DNA of 64,000 nucleotides from Variovorax sp. OK212. GTDB lineage: Bacteria > Pseudomonadota > Gammaproteobacteria > Burkholderiales > Burkholderiaceae_C. The translations under genes and the position numbers were made by a program. The stretch covers positions 186,001 through 250,000 of the forward strand of contig NZ_FOLP01000005.1 of assembly GCF_900112425.1 (NCBI RefSeq). The letters run 5' to 3'. The notes beneath the pieces are model-generated. The model was not told the origin of the DNA, did no database searches, and saw only the letters and a program-made list of their open reading frames with translations. Shown here piece by piece: positions 18,581 through 26,404 of the stretch; position 1 is the stretch's first letter, and each line of letters opens with the position of its first letter.

Positions 18581-19168
18581 ATGACCCAGCAAGCACAACC
18601 CCGCATCGGCATCGTCATCGCCTCCACCCGCGAAGGCCGCTTCGGCGAAAAGCCCGCGCAGTGGATCCACGAGATCGCCAATCAGCGCACCGACCTCGCC
18701 TTCGAGCTGGTCGACCTGCGCGACCACCCGCTGCCTTTCTTCAACGAAGCCGGCGCGCCGGCCTGGGGTCCGGTGAAGAACGAAGCCGCCCAGCGCTGGC
18801 AGGCCAAGCTGGCCACCTTCGACGGCCTGGTCATCGTCACGCCCGAGTACAACCACGGCCCGAGCGCGGTGCTGAAGAACGCGATCGACTGGGCCTACAA
18901 GGAGTTCATCCGCAAGCCGATCGGCTTCGTGGGCTACGGCGGCGTGGGCGCGGCGCGCGCGGTGGAGCAGCTGCGGCTGGTGGCGGTCGAGATGCAGATG
19001 GCGCCGGTGCGCCACGCGGTGCACATCGGCATGGTGGAGTTCATGGGCATCTGGCAGCAGGGCAAGAGCTTCGGCGACTTCCCGCACCTCGCGCAGGCCG
19101 CCACCGCCATGCTCGACGACATGGCCTGGTGGACCCGGGCGCTGAAGACCGCGCGGGAGGCCGCATGA
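18581..19168 (+). CDS. NADPH-dependent FMN reductase (azoreductase/ChrR-like)
   Basis: A 195-residue flavodoxin-like reductase. The flavin phosphate loop IGIVIASTREGRFGEK is near the N-terminus and the isoalloxazine-binding motif TPEYNHGPSAVLKNAIDWA in the middle. Related enzymes reduce FMN, quinones, chromate or azo compounds in the cytoplasm. The ATG is preceded by CAGGAG with a good spacing. It is 55 bp after doxX and overlaps the downstream pirin gene by 4 bp (ATGA), so it is translationally coupled to pirin. Confidence 0.92.
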   Translation: MTQQAQPRIGIVIASTREGRFGEKPAQWIHEIANQRTDLAFELVDLRDHPLPFFNEAGAPAWGPVKNEAAQRWQAKLATFDGLVIVTPEYNHGPSAVLKNAIDWAYKEFIRKPIGFVGYGGVGAARAVEQLRLVAVEMQMAPVRHAVHIGMVEFMGIWQQGKSFGDFPHLAQAATAMLDDMAWWTRALKTAREAA

Positions 19169-20019
19169 CCACGGCTGTCGATACGCGGACCCGCCCCGTC
19201 GTCTACCGCACGCGCGGCTCGCGCCACGGCGGCATCACGCGGCTCATGAGCCCGGGCGACCTGGGCGAATTCCTGAAGCCCTTCGTGTTCCTGGACCTGT
19301 TCGGCTTCGACACCTCGGGCGGCCACAAGGGCTTCGGGCTGCATCCGCACTCGGGCATCGCCACGCTCACCTACCTGATGGAGGGCGACACGCTCTATGA
19401 CGACACGACCGGCGAGCGCGGCACGCTGCACGGTGGCGGCGTCGAGTGGATGCGCGCGGGCAACGGCGTGTGGCACACGGGCGGGCCCGCGCCGGGCGTG
19501 ACGCGCGTGAGCGGCTTCCAGCTGTGGGTGGCGCTGCCGGCCGCCGAAGAGAACGCGCCGGCGCACAGCATGTACCTCGCGCCCTCGCAGGTGCCGCAAG
19601 AGGGGCCGGTGCGCGTGCTGCTCGGGCGCCATGGCGCGGCGCAAAGCGCCATCGCGGCACCGTCGCCGATGAACTACCTGGCCGTCGAGCTGAAGGACGG
19701 CGAGCGCTGGCGCTACGTGCCGCCGGCCGGCCACACGGTGGGGTGGCTGGCGGTCAGCGCGGGCGCGGTCGGCGTGGGTGACGACAAGGGCGGCCCGATC
19801 GGCACCGGCGAACTCGCGGTGTTCGAGGAGACGGAAGACGCGATCGACTTCGTCGCCCATGGCGACACGCGCTTCGTGCTGGGCTCGGCCGCCAAGCACC
19901 CGCACGAGCTGGTGATGGGGCACTACTCGGTGCACACCAGCCCGGCCACGCTCGACCAGGGCGAAGCCGAGATCCGGCGCATCGGGACGAAGCTGCGGCA
20001 GGAAGGCCGGCTCGGGTAG
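19165..20019 (+). CDS. Pirin-family protein
   Basis: A 284-residue pirin of ordinary length. The first cupin carries the metal motif LHPHSGIATLTYLMEG, with a matching HGGGVEWMRAGNGVWH segment; the second cupin follows from about residue 170. Pirins of this type act as quercetin dioxygenases or redox sensors. It overlaps the FMN reductase gene by ATGA, forming a doxX-reductase-pirin operon. It is the second pirin in the window and is not closely similar to the longer one at 10455. Its stop codon abuts a 30-bp tandem repeat. Confidence 0.92.
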   Translation: MTTAVDTRTRPVVYRTRGSRHGGITRLMSPGDLGEFLKPFVFLDLFGFDTSGGHKGFGLHPHSGIATLTYLMEGDTLYDDTTGERGTLHGGGVEWMRAGNGVWHTGGPAPGVTRVSGFQLWVALPAAEENAPAHSMYLAPSQVPQEGPVRVLLGRHGAAQSAIAAPSPMNYLAVELKDGERWRYVPPAGHTVGWLAVSAGAVGVGDDKGGPIGTGELAVFEETEDAIDFVAHGDTRFVLGSAAKHPHELVMGHYSVHTSPATLDQGEAEIRRIGTKLRQEGRLG

Positions 20020-20020
20020 G

Positions 20021-20130
20021 TCTCGCCAGCTCCAGGCGTATTCGGACAAGCCTCGCCAGCTCCGGGCGTACTCGGACAAGCCTCGCCAGCTCGAGGTGTG
20101 CTCGGGCAAGCCTCGCAATCCCGATGTGCA
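20021..20130. repeat. 30-bp tandem repeat, three full copies and a partial one
   Basis: Units of exactly 30 bp begin at 20021, 20051 and 20081, each opening with CTCGCCAGCTC or a near copy and closing with CTCGG(A/G)CAAG; a fourth, decayed copy starts at 20111. The block begins right after the pirin stop codon and fills most of the 180-bp gap before the amidohydrolase gene. Confidence 0.9.
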
Positions 20131-20198
20131 CGCGGCGGGTGGCTGCGCCAGAATCGTTCGCTCCTCATTCGAACGACTTTTTCGCAGCCCGCCCCGCC

Positions 20199-21404
20199 AT
20201 GAACATCGCCGATTCCTTCCTTGCCAATGCCGCGCGCTTCGTCGAGATCCGACGCGACATCCACGCCCACCCCGAGCTCGGTTTCGAGGAGCACCGCACC
20301 TCCGAGAAGGTGGCGAACCTGCTGACGGGCTGGGGCATCGAGGTGCACCGCGGCATTGCGGGCACCGGCCTGGTCGGCGTGCTTCGCAAGGGCACGGGCG
20401 CCCGCACCATCGGCCTGCGCGCCGACATGGACGCGCTGCCGCTGAACGAGGCCAACGAGTTCGCTCACAGGTCGACCAACCCCGGGCGCATGCACGCCTG
20501 CGGCCACGACGGCCACACCACCATGCTGCTGGCCGCCGCCTGGCACCTGTCGCAGCAAGGCGGCGACGACTTCGACGGCACGGTGCATTTCATCTTCCAG
20601 CCCGCCGAGGAGATGGGCAAGGCCGGCGCCAGGAAGATGATCGACGAAGGCCTGTTCGAGCGCTTCCCGTGCGACGCGGTCTTCGGCCTGCACAACTTCC
20701 CGGTGGGCGACGTGGGCCGCTTCGCGCTCAACGAAGGCGCGCTCATGGCCTCGAGCAACACCTACAGGATCACCGTGCGCGGGCGCGGCACGCATGCATC
20801 GATGCCGCACACGGGCATCGACCCGGTGGCCGCGGTGGTCACGCTGGCGCAGCAGCTGCAGACCATCGTGGCGCGCACCATTCCAAGCACCGAGCGCGCG
20901 CTGCTGGCGGTCACGCAGCTGCAGGGCTCCGACGCGCCCAACGTCATTCCCGACGTGGCCACGGTGGGCGGCACCATCCGCACCTTCTCGATCGACGCCA
21001 TCGACAAGATCGAGGCCCGCCTGCGCGAGGTGGCCGCGGGCGTGGCGGCGGCGCACGGCTGCACGGCCGAGGTGTTCTTCAACCGTTCGTCGCCGCCGAC
21101 CGTGAACCACCCGGCCGAGGCGCGCTTTGCCGCCGGCGTGATGCGCGAGGTGGTGGGCGACGACATGGTCACCGACGACTTCCCCGCCGTGATGGGCGCC
21201 GAAGACTTCGCGCACATGCTGATCGCGCGGCCCGGCTGCTACGCCTTCCTGGGCAATGGCGACGGCGACCACCGGCTCGACGGGCACGGGCCCGGCCCTT
21301 GCATCATCCACAACACCTCGTTCGATTTCAACGACGAGATCATCCCGATCGGTGCCAGCTACTTCGTGAAGCTGGTGCAACGCTGGCTGCCGTCGGGCAC
21401 CTGA
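20199..21404 (+). CDS. M20-family amidohydrolase (hippurate hydrolase-like)
   Basis: A 401-residue metal-dependent amidohydrolase of the M20D group, which removes acyl groups from amino acids or hydrolyses hippurate-like conjugates. The N-terminus shows the typical RRDIHAHPELGFEEHRTSEK (as RRDIHAHPELGF and EEHRTSEKVA), the metal ligands HACGHDGHTT, the catalytic Glu pair in FIFQPAEEMGKAGA, and GAEDFAHML near the end. The ATG at 20199 fits the family. A Bug solute-binding protein follows 25 bp later in the same direction, so the enzyme probably acts on the ligand taken up by that system. Confidence 0.94.
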   Translation: MNIADSFLANAARFVEIRRDIHAHPELGFEEHRTSEKVANLLTGWGIEVHRGIAGTGLVGVLRKGTGARTIGLRADMDALPLNEANEFAHRSTNPGRMHACGHDGHTTMLLAAAWHLSQQGGDDFDGTVHFIFQPAEEMGKAGARKMIDEGLFERFPCDAVFGLHNFPVGDVGRFALNEGALMASSNTYRITVRGRGTHASMPHTGIDPVAAVVTLAQQLQTIVARTIPSTERALLAVTQLQGSDAPNVIPDVATVGGTIRTFSIDAIDKIEARLREVAAGVAAAHGCTAEVFFNRSSPPTVNHPAEARFAAGVMREVVGDDMVTDDFPAVMGAEDFAHMLIARPGCYAFLGNGDGDHRLDGHGPGPCIIHNTSFDFNDEIIPIGASYFVKLVQRWLPSGT

Positions 21405-21429
21405 GATTCCCTCCCTGTCTCCCCTGTCG

Positions 21430-22434
21430 ATGACGATGATGAAAGCGGCCACCCAGATGCCTACGACCCTGTTCACCCGACGTTCCCTGGCCGCCCTGGC
21501 CGCCGCCGCAGCGGCGCTGTGCGCCATCGCCCCGGTGCATGCGCAGCAGCGCGTGATCCACATCGTCGTGCCCTTCGGCACCGGCGCGGTGCAGGACACG
21601 GTGGCGCGCGCCTTCAACAACGAACTGGGCGCGGCGCTCAACGCCAGCGCCATCGTCGAGAACCGCGCGGGCGCGGGCGGCACCGTGGGCGCGGCGATGG
21701 TGGCGCGCGCGCCGGCCGACGGCAGCACGCTGGTGCTGGCGGCCGCGAGCCACAACATCGCGGGCTTCCTGTACAACAAGCTGAGCTACGACCCGCTGAA
21801 GGACTTCGTGGGCGTGGCCAACGTCGGCAACGCGGGCTACGTGCTGGCGGTGGCGGGCGGCATGGGCGTGTCGACCACGGCCGACTTCATCAAGGAGGTC
21901 AAGGCCAACCCCGGCAAGTACAACTACGCCTCGGCCGGCAACGGCAGCGCCACGCACCTGGCCATGGCCTCGTTCCTGGCCAAGGCCGGCCTGCAGATGA
22001 CGCACATCCCCACCAAGTCGACCGGCGAGGCCGTCAACGAGGTGCTGGCGGGCCGCGTGCAGGCGGTGATCTCGTCGAGCATCGGCGTGATCGGCTTCCA
22101 GGACGACGCGCGCATGAAGCTGCTGGCCTCCACCGGGCAGTCGCGCAGTCCCTTCCTGCCCAAGCTGCCGACCGTGGCCGAGAGCGGCCTGCCGGGCTAC
22201 GCCTTCGACTCGTGGATCGGCCTGCTCGCGCCGGCCGGCACGTCCAAGGCCGAGGTGGAACGCATCAACGTCGCGGCCAACAAGGTGCTGGCGGACCCGG
22301 TGATCCAGGAGCGCTTCAAGCGCCTGGGCGTGGAGCCGCGCAGCCAGAGCGCGGAGGAATTCCAGAAGCTGCTGCGCTCGGACTGGGATGCGATGGGGGT
22401 GGTGGTGAAGGCTTCGGGGGCGAAGATCGATTGA
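21430..22434 (+). CDS. Bug/TctC-family solute-binding protein
   Basis: A 334-residue periplasmic binding protein of the Bug family. A TRRSLAALAAAAAALCAI signal peptide ends near VHAQQ. The signature here reads IHIVVPFGTGAVQDTVAR, with GT in place of the usual PG after PF, and LPTVAESGLPGYAFDSW is the later motif. Clustered ATG codons at 21430-21441 leave the exact start open by three codons. It forms a two-gene unit with the M20 amidohydrolase. No membrane subunits are present. Confidence 0.93.
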   Translation: MTMMKAATQMPTTLFTRRSLAALAAAAAALCAIAPVHAQQRVIHIVVPFGTGAVQDTVARAFNNELGAALNASAIVENRAGAGGTVGAAMVARAPADGSTLVLAAASHNIAGFLYNKLSYDPLKDFVGVANVGNAGYVLAVAGGMGVSTTADFIKEVKANPGKYNYASAGNGSATHLAMASFLAKAGLQMTHIPTKSTGEAVNEVLAGRVQAVISSSIGVIGFQDDARMKLLASTGQSRSPFLPKLPTVAESGLPGYAFDSWIGLLAPAGTSKAEVERINVAANKVLADPVIQERFKRLGVEPRSQSAEEFQKLLRSDWDAMGVVVKASGAKID

Positions 22435-22484
22435 GGCCGGCTGCATCACTTGGCTGCATCATCCGGCTGCGTTTCAAAAGCCCT

Positions 22485-22591
22485 GGGCTTGTATTGCGCA
22501 AATACAAGCCCAGGCTTGTATATTGAAGATACAGGCTAGGGCCAATATATTGACAAAACAAGCCAGGGCCGATATCTTGATCTCAAGATGG
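22485..22591 (+). promoter_or_regulatory. hipBA promoter built from four 26-27-bp repeat units
   Basis: Four tandem units start at 22485, 22512, 22538 and 22565, sharing a GGGC(T/C)...TAT.TTGA pattern. The first is a perfect inverted repeat (11-bp arms around a 5-base centre, 22485-22511); the second is an imperfect one. Units three and four supply TTGACA (22550-22555) and TATCTT (22573-22578), spaced by 17 bp. A small palindrome CTTGATCTCAAG lies at 22576-22587. The expected start point is 0-3 bases before the ATG at 22588, with no ribosome-binding site. Confidence 0.75.
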
Positions 22592-23094
22592 ACTATCCAC
22601 TGCGCTTCGTCGATCAGTTGCGGCCGCACCTCAAGGCGCTGCGAAAAAAGCGCGGCCTGACGCAGGCCCAGGCCGGCGCGCTCGTCGGTGTCAGCCAGGC
22701 CCGGATTGCCGAGATCGAAGCCAATCCGGGCGCAGTGAACTTCGAACAACTGATGAGGCTGTTGTCGGCGCTGGGCGGCTCGTTTGCCGTGCGCGAAGAC
22801 GCGCCTTCGACCCCCGTGCTCCACGTTGTCGACGAGCCCGCGCGGGCGTACGGCACGCTGCCGGACACCGACGTGAAACTCCCGCAAGGCCCAGGGCGCT
22901 GGGCCGTCCGGAGAATGAACGATCAATCCGTGTTGGTCAGCCTGGTGGTCCAGGATGCCGCTGGCGCTGTCCCTGCGCGAAGCGCGGGCCCGGGCGAGTT
23001 GCTGCGCGCGCTCCAGGCGCTGAACCCGGACAAGGACGTCAAGCCGACATCGCGGCGGAACTTCGTGGTCCGGACGAGGGAAGACGCCTGGTGA
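22588..23094 (+). CDS. hipB: XRE/HipB-type antitoxin with C-terminal extension
   Basis: A 168-residue DNA-binding protein. Residues about 10-70 form a Cro/XRE helix-turn-helix (LKALRKKRGLTQAQAGALVG, then VSQARIAEIEANPG). The region after residue 75 has no motif I recognise, and makes the protein about twice the size of E. coli HipB (88 residues). It overlaps the hipA-like gene by 4 bp (GTGA). By analogy it binds and neutralises the kinase and represses the operon through the repeats upstream. The ATG at 22588 is needed to keep the first helix, although the message would be leaderless. Confidence 0.88.
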   Translation: MDYPLRFVDQLRPHLKALRKKRGLTQAQAGALVGVSQARIAEIEANPGAVNFEQLMRLLSALGGSFAVREDAPSTPVLHVVDEPARAYGTLPDTDVKLPQGPGRWAVRRMNDQSVLVSLVVQDAAGAVPARSAGPGELLRALQALNPDKDVKPTSRRNFVVRTREDAW

Positions 23095-24422
23095 CACAAG
23101 CACTGGATGCATGGATGAACGGCGAGTTCGTCGGCACCTGGTCGGTCGACCGCGATGCTCATTCGTTCCGGTACGACCCGCAATGGCTGGCGCTGCCGCG
23201 GCACCGCTCGCTGTCGTTGTCGATCCCGATCAATGCCGCGCGCGAGGTGCGGGGCGACGTGGTCAGGAACTACTTCGACAACCTGCTGCCCGACAACGAC
23301 AGGATTCGCGCCCGGCTGGGCCGCCGCTTCAACGTCAAGGGCACCAAGGCGTTCGACCTGCTCCAGGCCATCGGCCGCGACTGCGTCGGCGCCGTGCAAT
23401 TGCTGCCGCAGGGGATGGCCCCGCAGGGCTGGGACCGCGTGGACTGCGAGGCGCTGGACGAAGCGCAGATTGCCGAACTGCTGCGCGCCGTGCCCTCCGA
23501 TGCACACACGCGCAGCATGCGCGGCGAGGACTTGTTTCGCATCTCCATCGCCGGCGCCCAGGAGAAGACGGCGCTGACCCAGTGGCAAGGCCGGTGGTGC
23601 CGCCCACGAGGCGCGACGCCCACCACGCACATCTTCAAGCTTCCGCTGGGCCTGATCGGCGGGTCGAGGCGCGTGGACGCCTCTGACTCCGTGCAGAACG
23701 AGTGGCTTTGCGCGCAGATCGTCGAAGCGCTCGGATTGCCCGTTGCGAGAACGACGACGGAGACCTTCGGCGACCAGCGGGTGTTGGTGGTCGAGCGGTT
23801 CGACCGGATGCGGATGGCCGGCGGCGAATGGATTGCACGCTTGCCGCAGGAAGATTTTTGCCAGGCGATGGGCTTGCCCGCAGACAGGAAGTACGAGCAG
23901 GACGGCGGCCCCGGCATGCTCAGGTGCCTGCAACTGCTGCAGGGCAGCCGGGAACGCAGCGACGGCACAACGTTTCTGCGCGCGCAACTCGCCTTCTTTC
24001 TGCTCGCGGCAACGGACGGTCACGCCAAGAATTTCTCGATCCGCCTGCAACCGGGCGACGCCTACGAGATGACGCCGCTCTACGACATCCTTTCGATGTG
24101 GCCCTACTTCGGCAACGGCGCCCAGCAGTTGCACAAGCGCGAGGCAAGACTGGCCATGGCGGTTCGCTCGAAAAATGCGCACTACGTGCTGCACACCATC
24201 CAAGCCCGTCATTGGCACGAGCTTGCGATCAAGAACGGCGGCATCGCCGCGTGGGACGCGATGCTGGAGATGGCGGAATCGGTGGACGAAGCGTTGGGCG
24301 AAGTCGAGGCGCTGCTGCCCGCGGATTTCCCGCCGCGAACCTGGGAGGCCGTCTCGCAGGGCATGCGAAGCGAGACGAAGCGATTTCTCTCGGGCGTCGC
24401 GGCGATCGGCAGGGCACCCTAG
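23091..24422 (+). CDS. hipA: HipA-type serine/threonine kinase toxin
   Basis: A 443-residue HipA homologue of full length. The N-terminal HipA domain (residues about 5-105) is followed by the kinase part. The autophosphorylation P-loop ISIAGAQEKT contains Ser152, matching Ser150 of E. coli HipA; the catalytic Asp and Asn are in AATDGHAKNFS; the metal-binding region follows in PLYDILSMWPY. All residues expected for activity are present. E. coli HipA phosphorylates glutamyl-tRNA synthetase and causes persistence; the target here is unknown. The GTG start at 23091 overlaps the antitoxin stop codon. Confidence 0.93.
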   Translation: MTQALDAWMNGEFVGTWSVDRDAHSFRYDPQWLALPRHRSLSLSIPINAAREVRGDVVRNYFDNLLPDNDRIRARLGRRFNVKGTKAFDLLQAIGRDCVGAVQLLPQGMAPQGWDRVDCEALDEAQIAELLRAVPSDAHTRSMRGEDLFRISIAGAQEKTALTQWQGRWCRPRGATPTTHIFKLPLGLIGGSRRVDASDSVQNEWLCAQIVEALGLPVARTTTETFGDQRVLVVERFDRMRMAGGEWIARLPQEDFCQAMGLPADRKYEQDGGPGMLRCLQLLQGSRERSDGTTFLRAQLAFFLLAATDGHAKNFSIRLQPGDAYEMTPLYDILSMWPYFGNGAQQLHKREARLAMAVRSKNAHYVLHTIQARHWHELAIKNGGIAAWDAMLEMAESVDEALGEVEALLPADFPPRTWEAVSQGMRSETKRFLSGVAAIGRAP

Positions 24423-24544
24423 CGCCCGGCGGCCCATGCCCGGCGACCCATGTAGGACGCCGGTCAATTGACAACGCGCCGGCCGCGCTCATGCTTCCTG
24501 CTGGATTCCGGGGCATTCCGTCCCGGACAGCAAAGAGGTTTCCC

Positions 24545-25294
24545 ATGGATCCGACGCCGCCGTTCAACCAACCCGCGGGCTCGCCCGTGAGCAAGTCGCC
24601 GAAGGCGTTGTGGGCCGCGATCGGCGTGCTTGCCGTGGCCGTGGTGGCGCTGGGTGGGGTGCTGCTGGGTGGGGTGCTGCTGCACCGGCAGGGGCCGGAC
24701 ACCGCCGCCAGTGCGCCGCCGCCGGTCGTTGCCGCCGCGTCACCCATGGCACCGGACGATTTCAAGCCTGAAGCGATGCCGGCTGCACCGGCCGTGCCGC
24801 CGACGGCCGCGGGCCCGGCGCCGCAAGCGATGGCGGCGGCACCCATGCCTGCACCTGCGCCCGTGCCGATGCAGGCCCAGGGCGCTCAACCCGCACCTTC
24901 GCCCGCCCCGATGGCCGCCCCGATGGCCGCCGCGCCACCCGCGCCGCCGCCCTGCGCGGTCTGCGGCCACGTCGAATCGGTTCGCCCCGTGCAGAAGCGC
25001 CTCCAGAGCACCTCGGGTGTGGGCGCCGTGGCCGGTGGGGTGGTGGGCGGCCTGGTCGGCAACCAGTTCGGCCATGGCAACGGCCGCGCCGCGACCACGG
25101 TGCTGGGCGCGGTCGGCGGCGGTTTCGCGGGCAACGAGATCGAAAAGCACGTGCGCACCGTCACGGTCTACGAGGTCGCGGTGCGCATGGACAACGGCTC
25201 GGTCCGCACGGTCGAGACCAAGTCCGCGCCGCCGGTCGGCAAGCAGGTCACCGTCAGGCGCGGCGTGCTGCGCCCGGCCGACGGCCGCAAGTAG
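24545..25294 (+). CDS. Glycine-zipper 2TM domain membrane protein
   Basis: A 249-residue envelope protein. One transmembrane helix (ALWAAIGVLAVAVVALGGVL) lies at residues about 20-45, followed by a 90-residue Ala/Pro-rich linker. A CxxC pair (CAVCGH) precedes a glycine-zipper segment (GAVAGGVVGGLVGNQFGHGN, then VLGAVGGGFAGNEIEKH), the Rickettsia 17-kDa-antigen-like 2TM domain. The C-terminus is a small beta domain. Similar proteins in Burkholderiales sit in the periplasm and are thought to support the envelope. The ATG has AGAGG seven bases upstream. It is a single-gene unit. Confidence 0.87.
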   Translation: MDPTPPFNQPAGSPVSKSPKALWAAIGVLAVAVVALGGVLLGGVLLHRQGPDTAASAPPPVVAAASPMAPDDFKPEAMPAAPAVPPTAAGPAPQAMAAAPMPAPAPVPMQAQGAQPAPSPAPMAAPMAAAPPAPPPCAVCGHVESVRPVQKRLQSTSGVGAVAGGVVGGLVGNQFGHGNGRAATTVLGAVGGGFAGNEIEKHVRTVTVYEVAVRMDNGSVRTVETKSAPPVGKQVTVRRGVLRPADGRK

Positions 25295-25353
25295 CGGCCT
25301 TCTTCCGCTCCCGTATCCCGCGTATCACACAAGGCCCGAGCGCGGAAGCGCGC

Positions 25354-25400
25354 TTGCACTACGAATATCTTGACGATATATCCTTAATATATTTAAAGTG
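25354..25400 (+). promoter_or_regulatory. AT-rich promoter and operator of the hydroxyproline operon
   Basis: A sharply AT-rich block stands out from the GC-rich surroundings 40-85 bp before the first gene. It holds the palindrome ATATC-TTGAC-GATAT (25365-25379). TTGCAC (25354) and TATATC (25377) are spaced by 17 bp and may form the promoter; other hexamers are possible. The palindrome is a good candidate site for the GntR regulator encoded at the end of the operon. Confidence 0.55.
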
Positions 25401-25438
25401 CGGCGCTTCCACACCGCACATCCACAAGGAGCGATCAA

Positions 25439-26353
25439 GTGAGCAATCCCCGCTGGCAAGGCATCTTCCCCGCCGTCACCACCAAGTTCCACGCCGACGA
25501 AAGCATCGATGCCGAGGGCACGGCGCGCCACATCGACTTCCAGATCCGCAACGGCATCCACGGCCTCGTCACCTGCGGCTCGCTCGGCGAAGCCAGCACG
25601 CTGTCGCTGGAAGAAAAGCTGCAGGTCGCGAAGATCGCGCTGGACGCCGCCGACGGCCGCATCCCGGTGCTGGCCAACGTGTCGGAAACCAGCACGCGGG
25701 AGGCGCTGCGCTACGTGGACGGCGCCAACAAGCTCGGCGTGGCCGGCTTCATGGTGATGCCCTCGGTGATCTACGTGGCCGACGCGCGCGAGGCCATGCT
25801 CAACGTGCGCACCATCGCCAACGCCGCGCAGAAACCCATCATGGTCTACAACAACCCGGTGGCCTACCGCGTCGACCTGAAGCCGCAGCACATGGTGGAG
25901 TTGGCCGACTGCGAATGGATCGCGGCCATCAAGGAAAGCACCGACGACATCCGCCGCATCACCGACCTGCGCAACACCGTGGGCGACCGCTACCAGCTGT
26001 TCCTGGGCGTGGACGACCTGGCCTACGAAGGCCTGGCGCTGGGCTGCGACGGGCTGCTGGCGGGCGTGGGCTGCGCGTTCCCGCGCGAAACGGTGGCGCT
26101 GTACGACCTGATGAAGGCCGGCCAGTTCGCCGAGGCGCTCAAGCTCTACCAGTGGATGACGCCGATGCTGCACCTGGACGTATCGACCAAGCTGGTGCAG
26201 AACCTCAAGCTGATCGACGTGCTGGTGGGCGTGGGCAGCGAGCACATGCGGCGTCCGCGCCTGCCGCTCGTCGGCGAGGAGCGCGCGTTCATCGAAGGCG
26301 TCGTGAAAAAGGCGCTGGCGACGCGGCCCGCGAAGTACCAGTCGGTCATGTAG
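25439..26353 (+). CDS. DapA-family 1-pyrroline-4-hydroxy-2-carboxylate deaminase
   Basis: A 304-residue aldolase-fold protein of the dihydrodipicolinate synthase family. Catalytic Tyr137 (MVYNNPVAYR) and Schiff-base Lys165 (AAIKEST) are both present. In hydroxyproline operons this family member (HypD/LhpC) deaminates 1-pyrroline-4-hydroxy-2-carboxylate to 2-oxoglutarate semialdehyde, and the epimerase and dehydrogenase genes downstream point to the same role. The start is GTG, chosen because AAGGAG lies seven bases upstream. It is the first gene of a seven-gene co-directional set. Confidence 0.88.
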   Translation: MSNPRWQGIFPAVTTKFHADESIDAEGTARHIDFQIRNGIHGLVTCGSLGEASTLSLEEKLQVAKIALDAADGRIPVLANVSETSTREALRYVDGANKLGVAGFMVMPSVIYVADAREAMLNVRTIANAAQKPIMVYNNPVAYRVDLKPQHMVELADCEWIAAIKESTDDIRRITDLRNTVGDRYQLFLGVDDLAYEGLALGCDGLLAGVGCAFPRETVALYDLMKAGQFAEALKLYQWMTPMLHLDVSTKLVQNLKLIDVLVGVGSEHMRRPRLPLVGEERAFIEGVVKKALATRPAKYQSVM

Positions 26354-26404
26354 TCGCAGCGCGCGCATTCGCCGCTTTTCATCGTCCCCAACCTAGGAAG
26401 AAGC

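Noticed and set aside
20021..20130. Possible CRISPR array
   Set aside because: The 30-bp units are directly adjacent with no spacers, and no cas genes are nearby. It is a simple tandem repeat.
22474..23112. A 212-codon minus-strand frame ending in nine-residue repeats across hipB
   Set aside because: The protein repeats come from the 27-bp promoter units. The plus-strand HipB/HipA genes overlap and have full family motifs.
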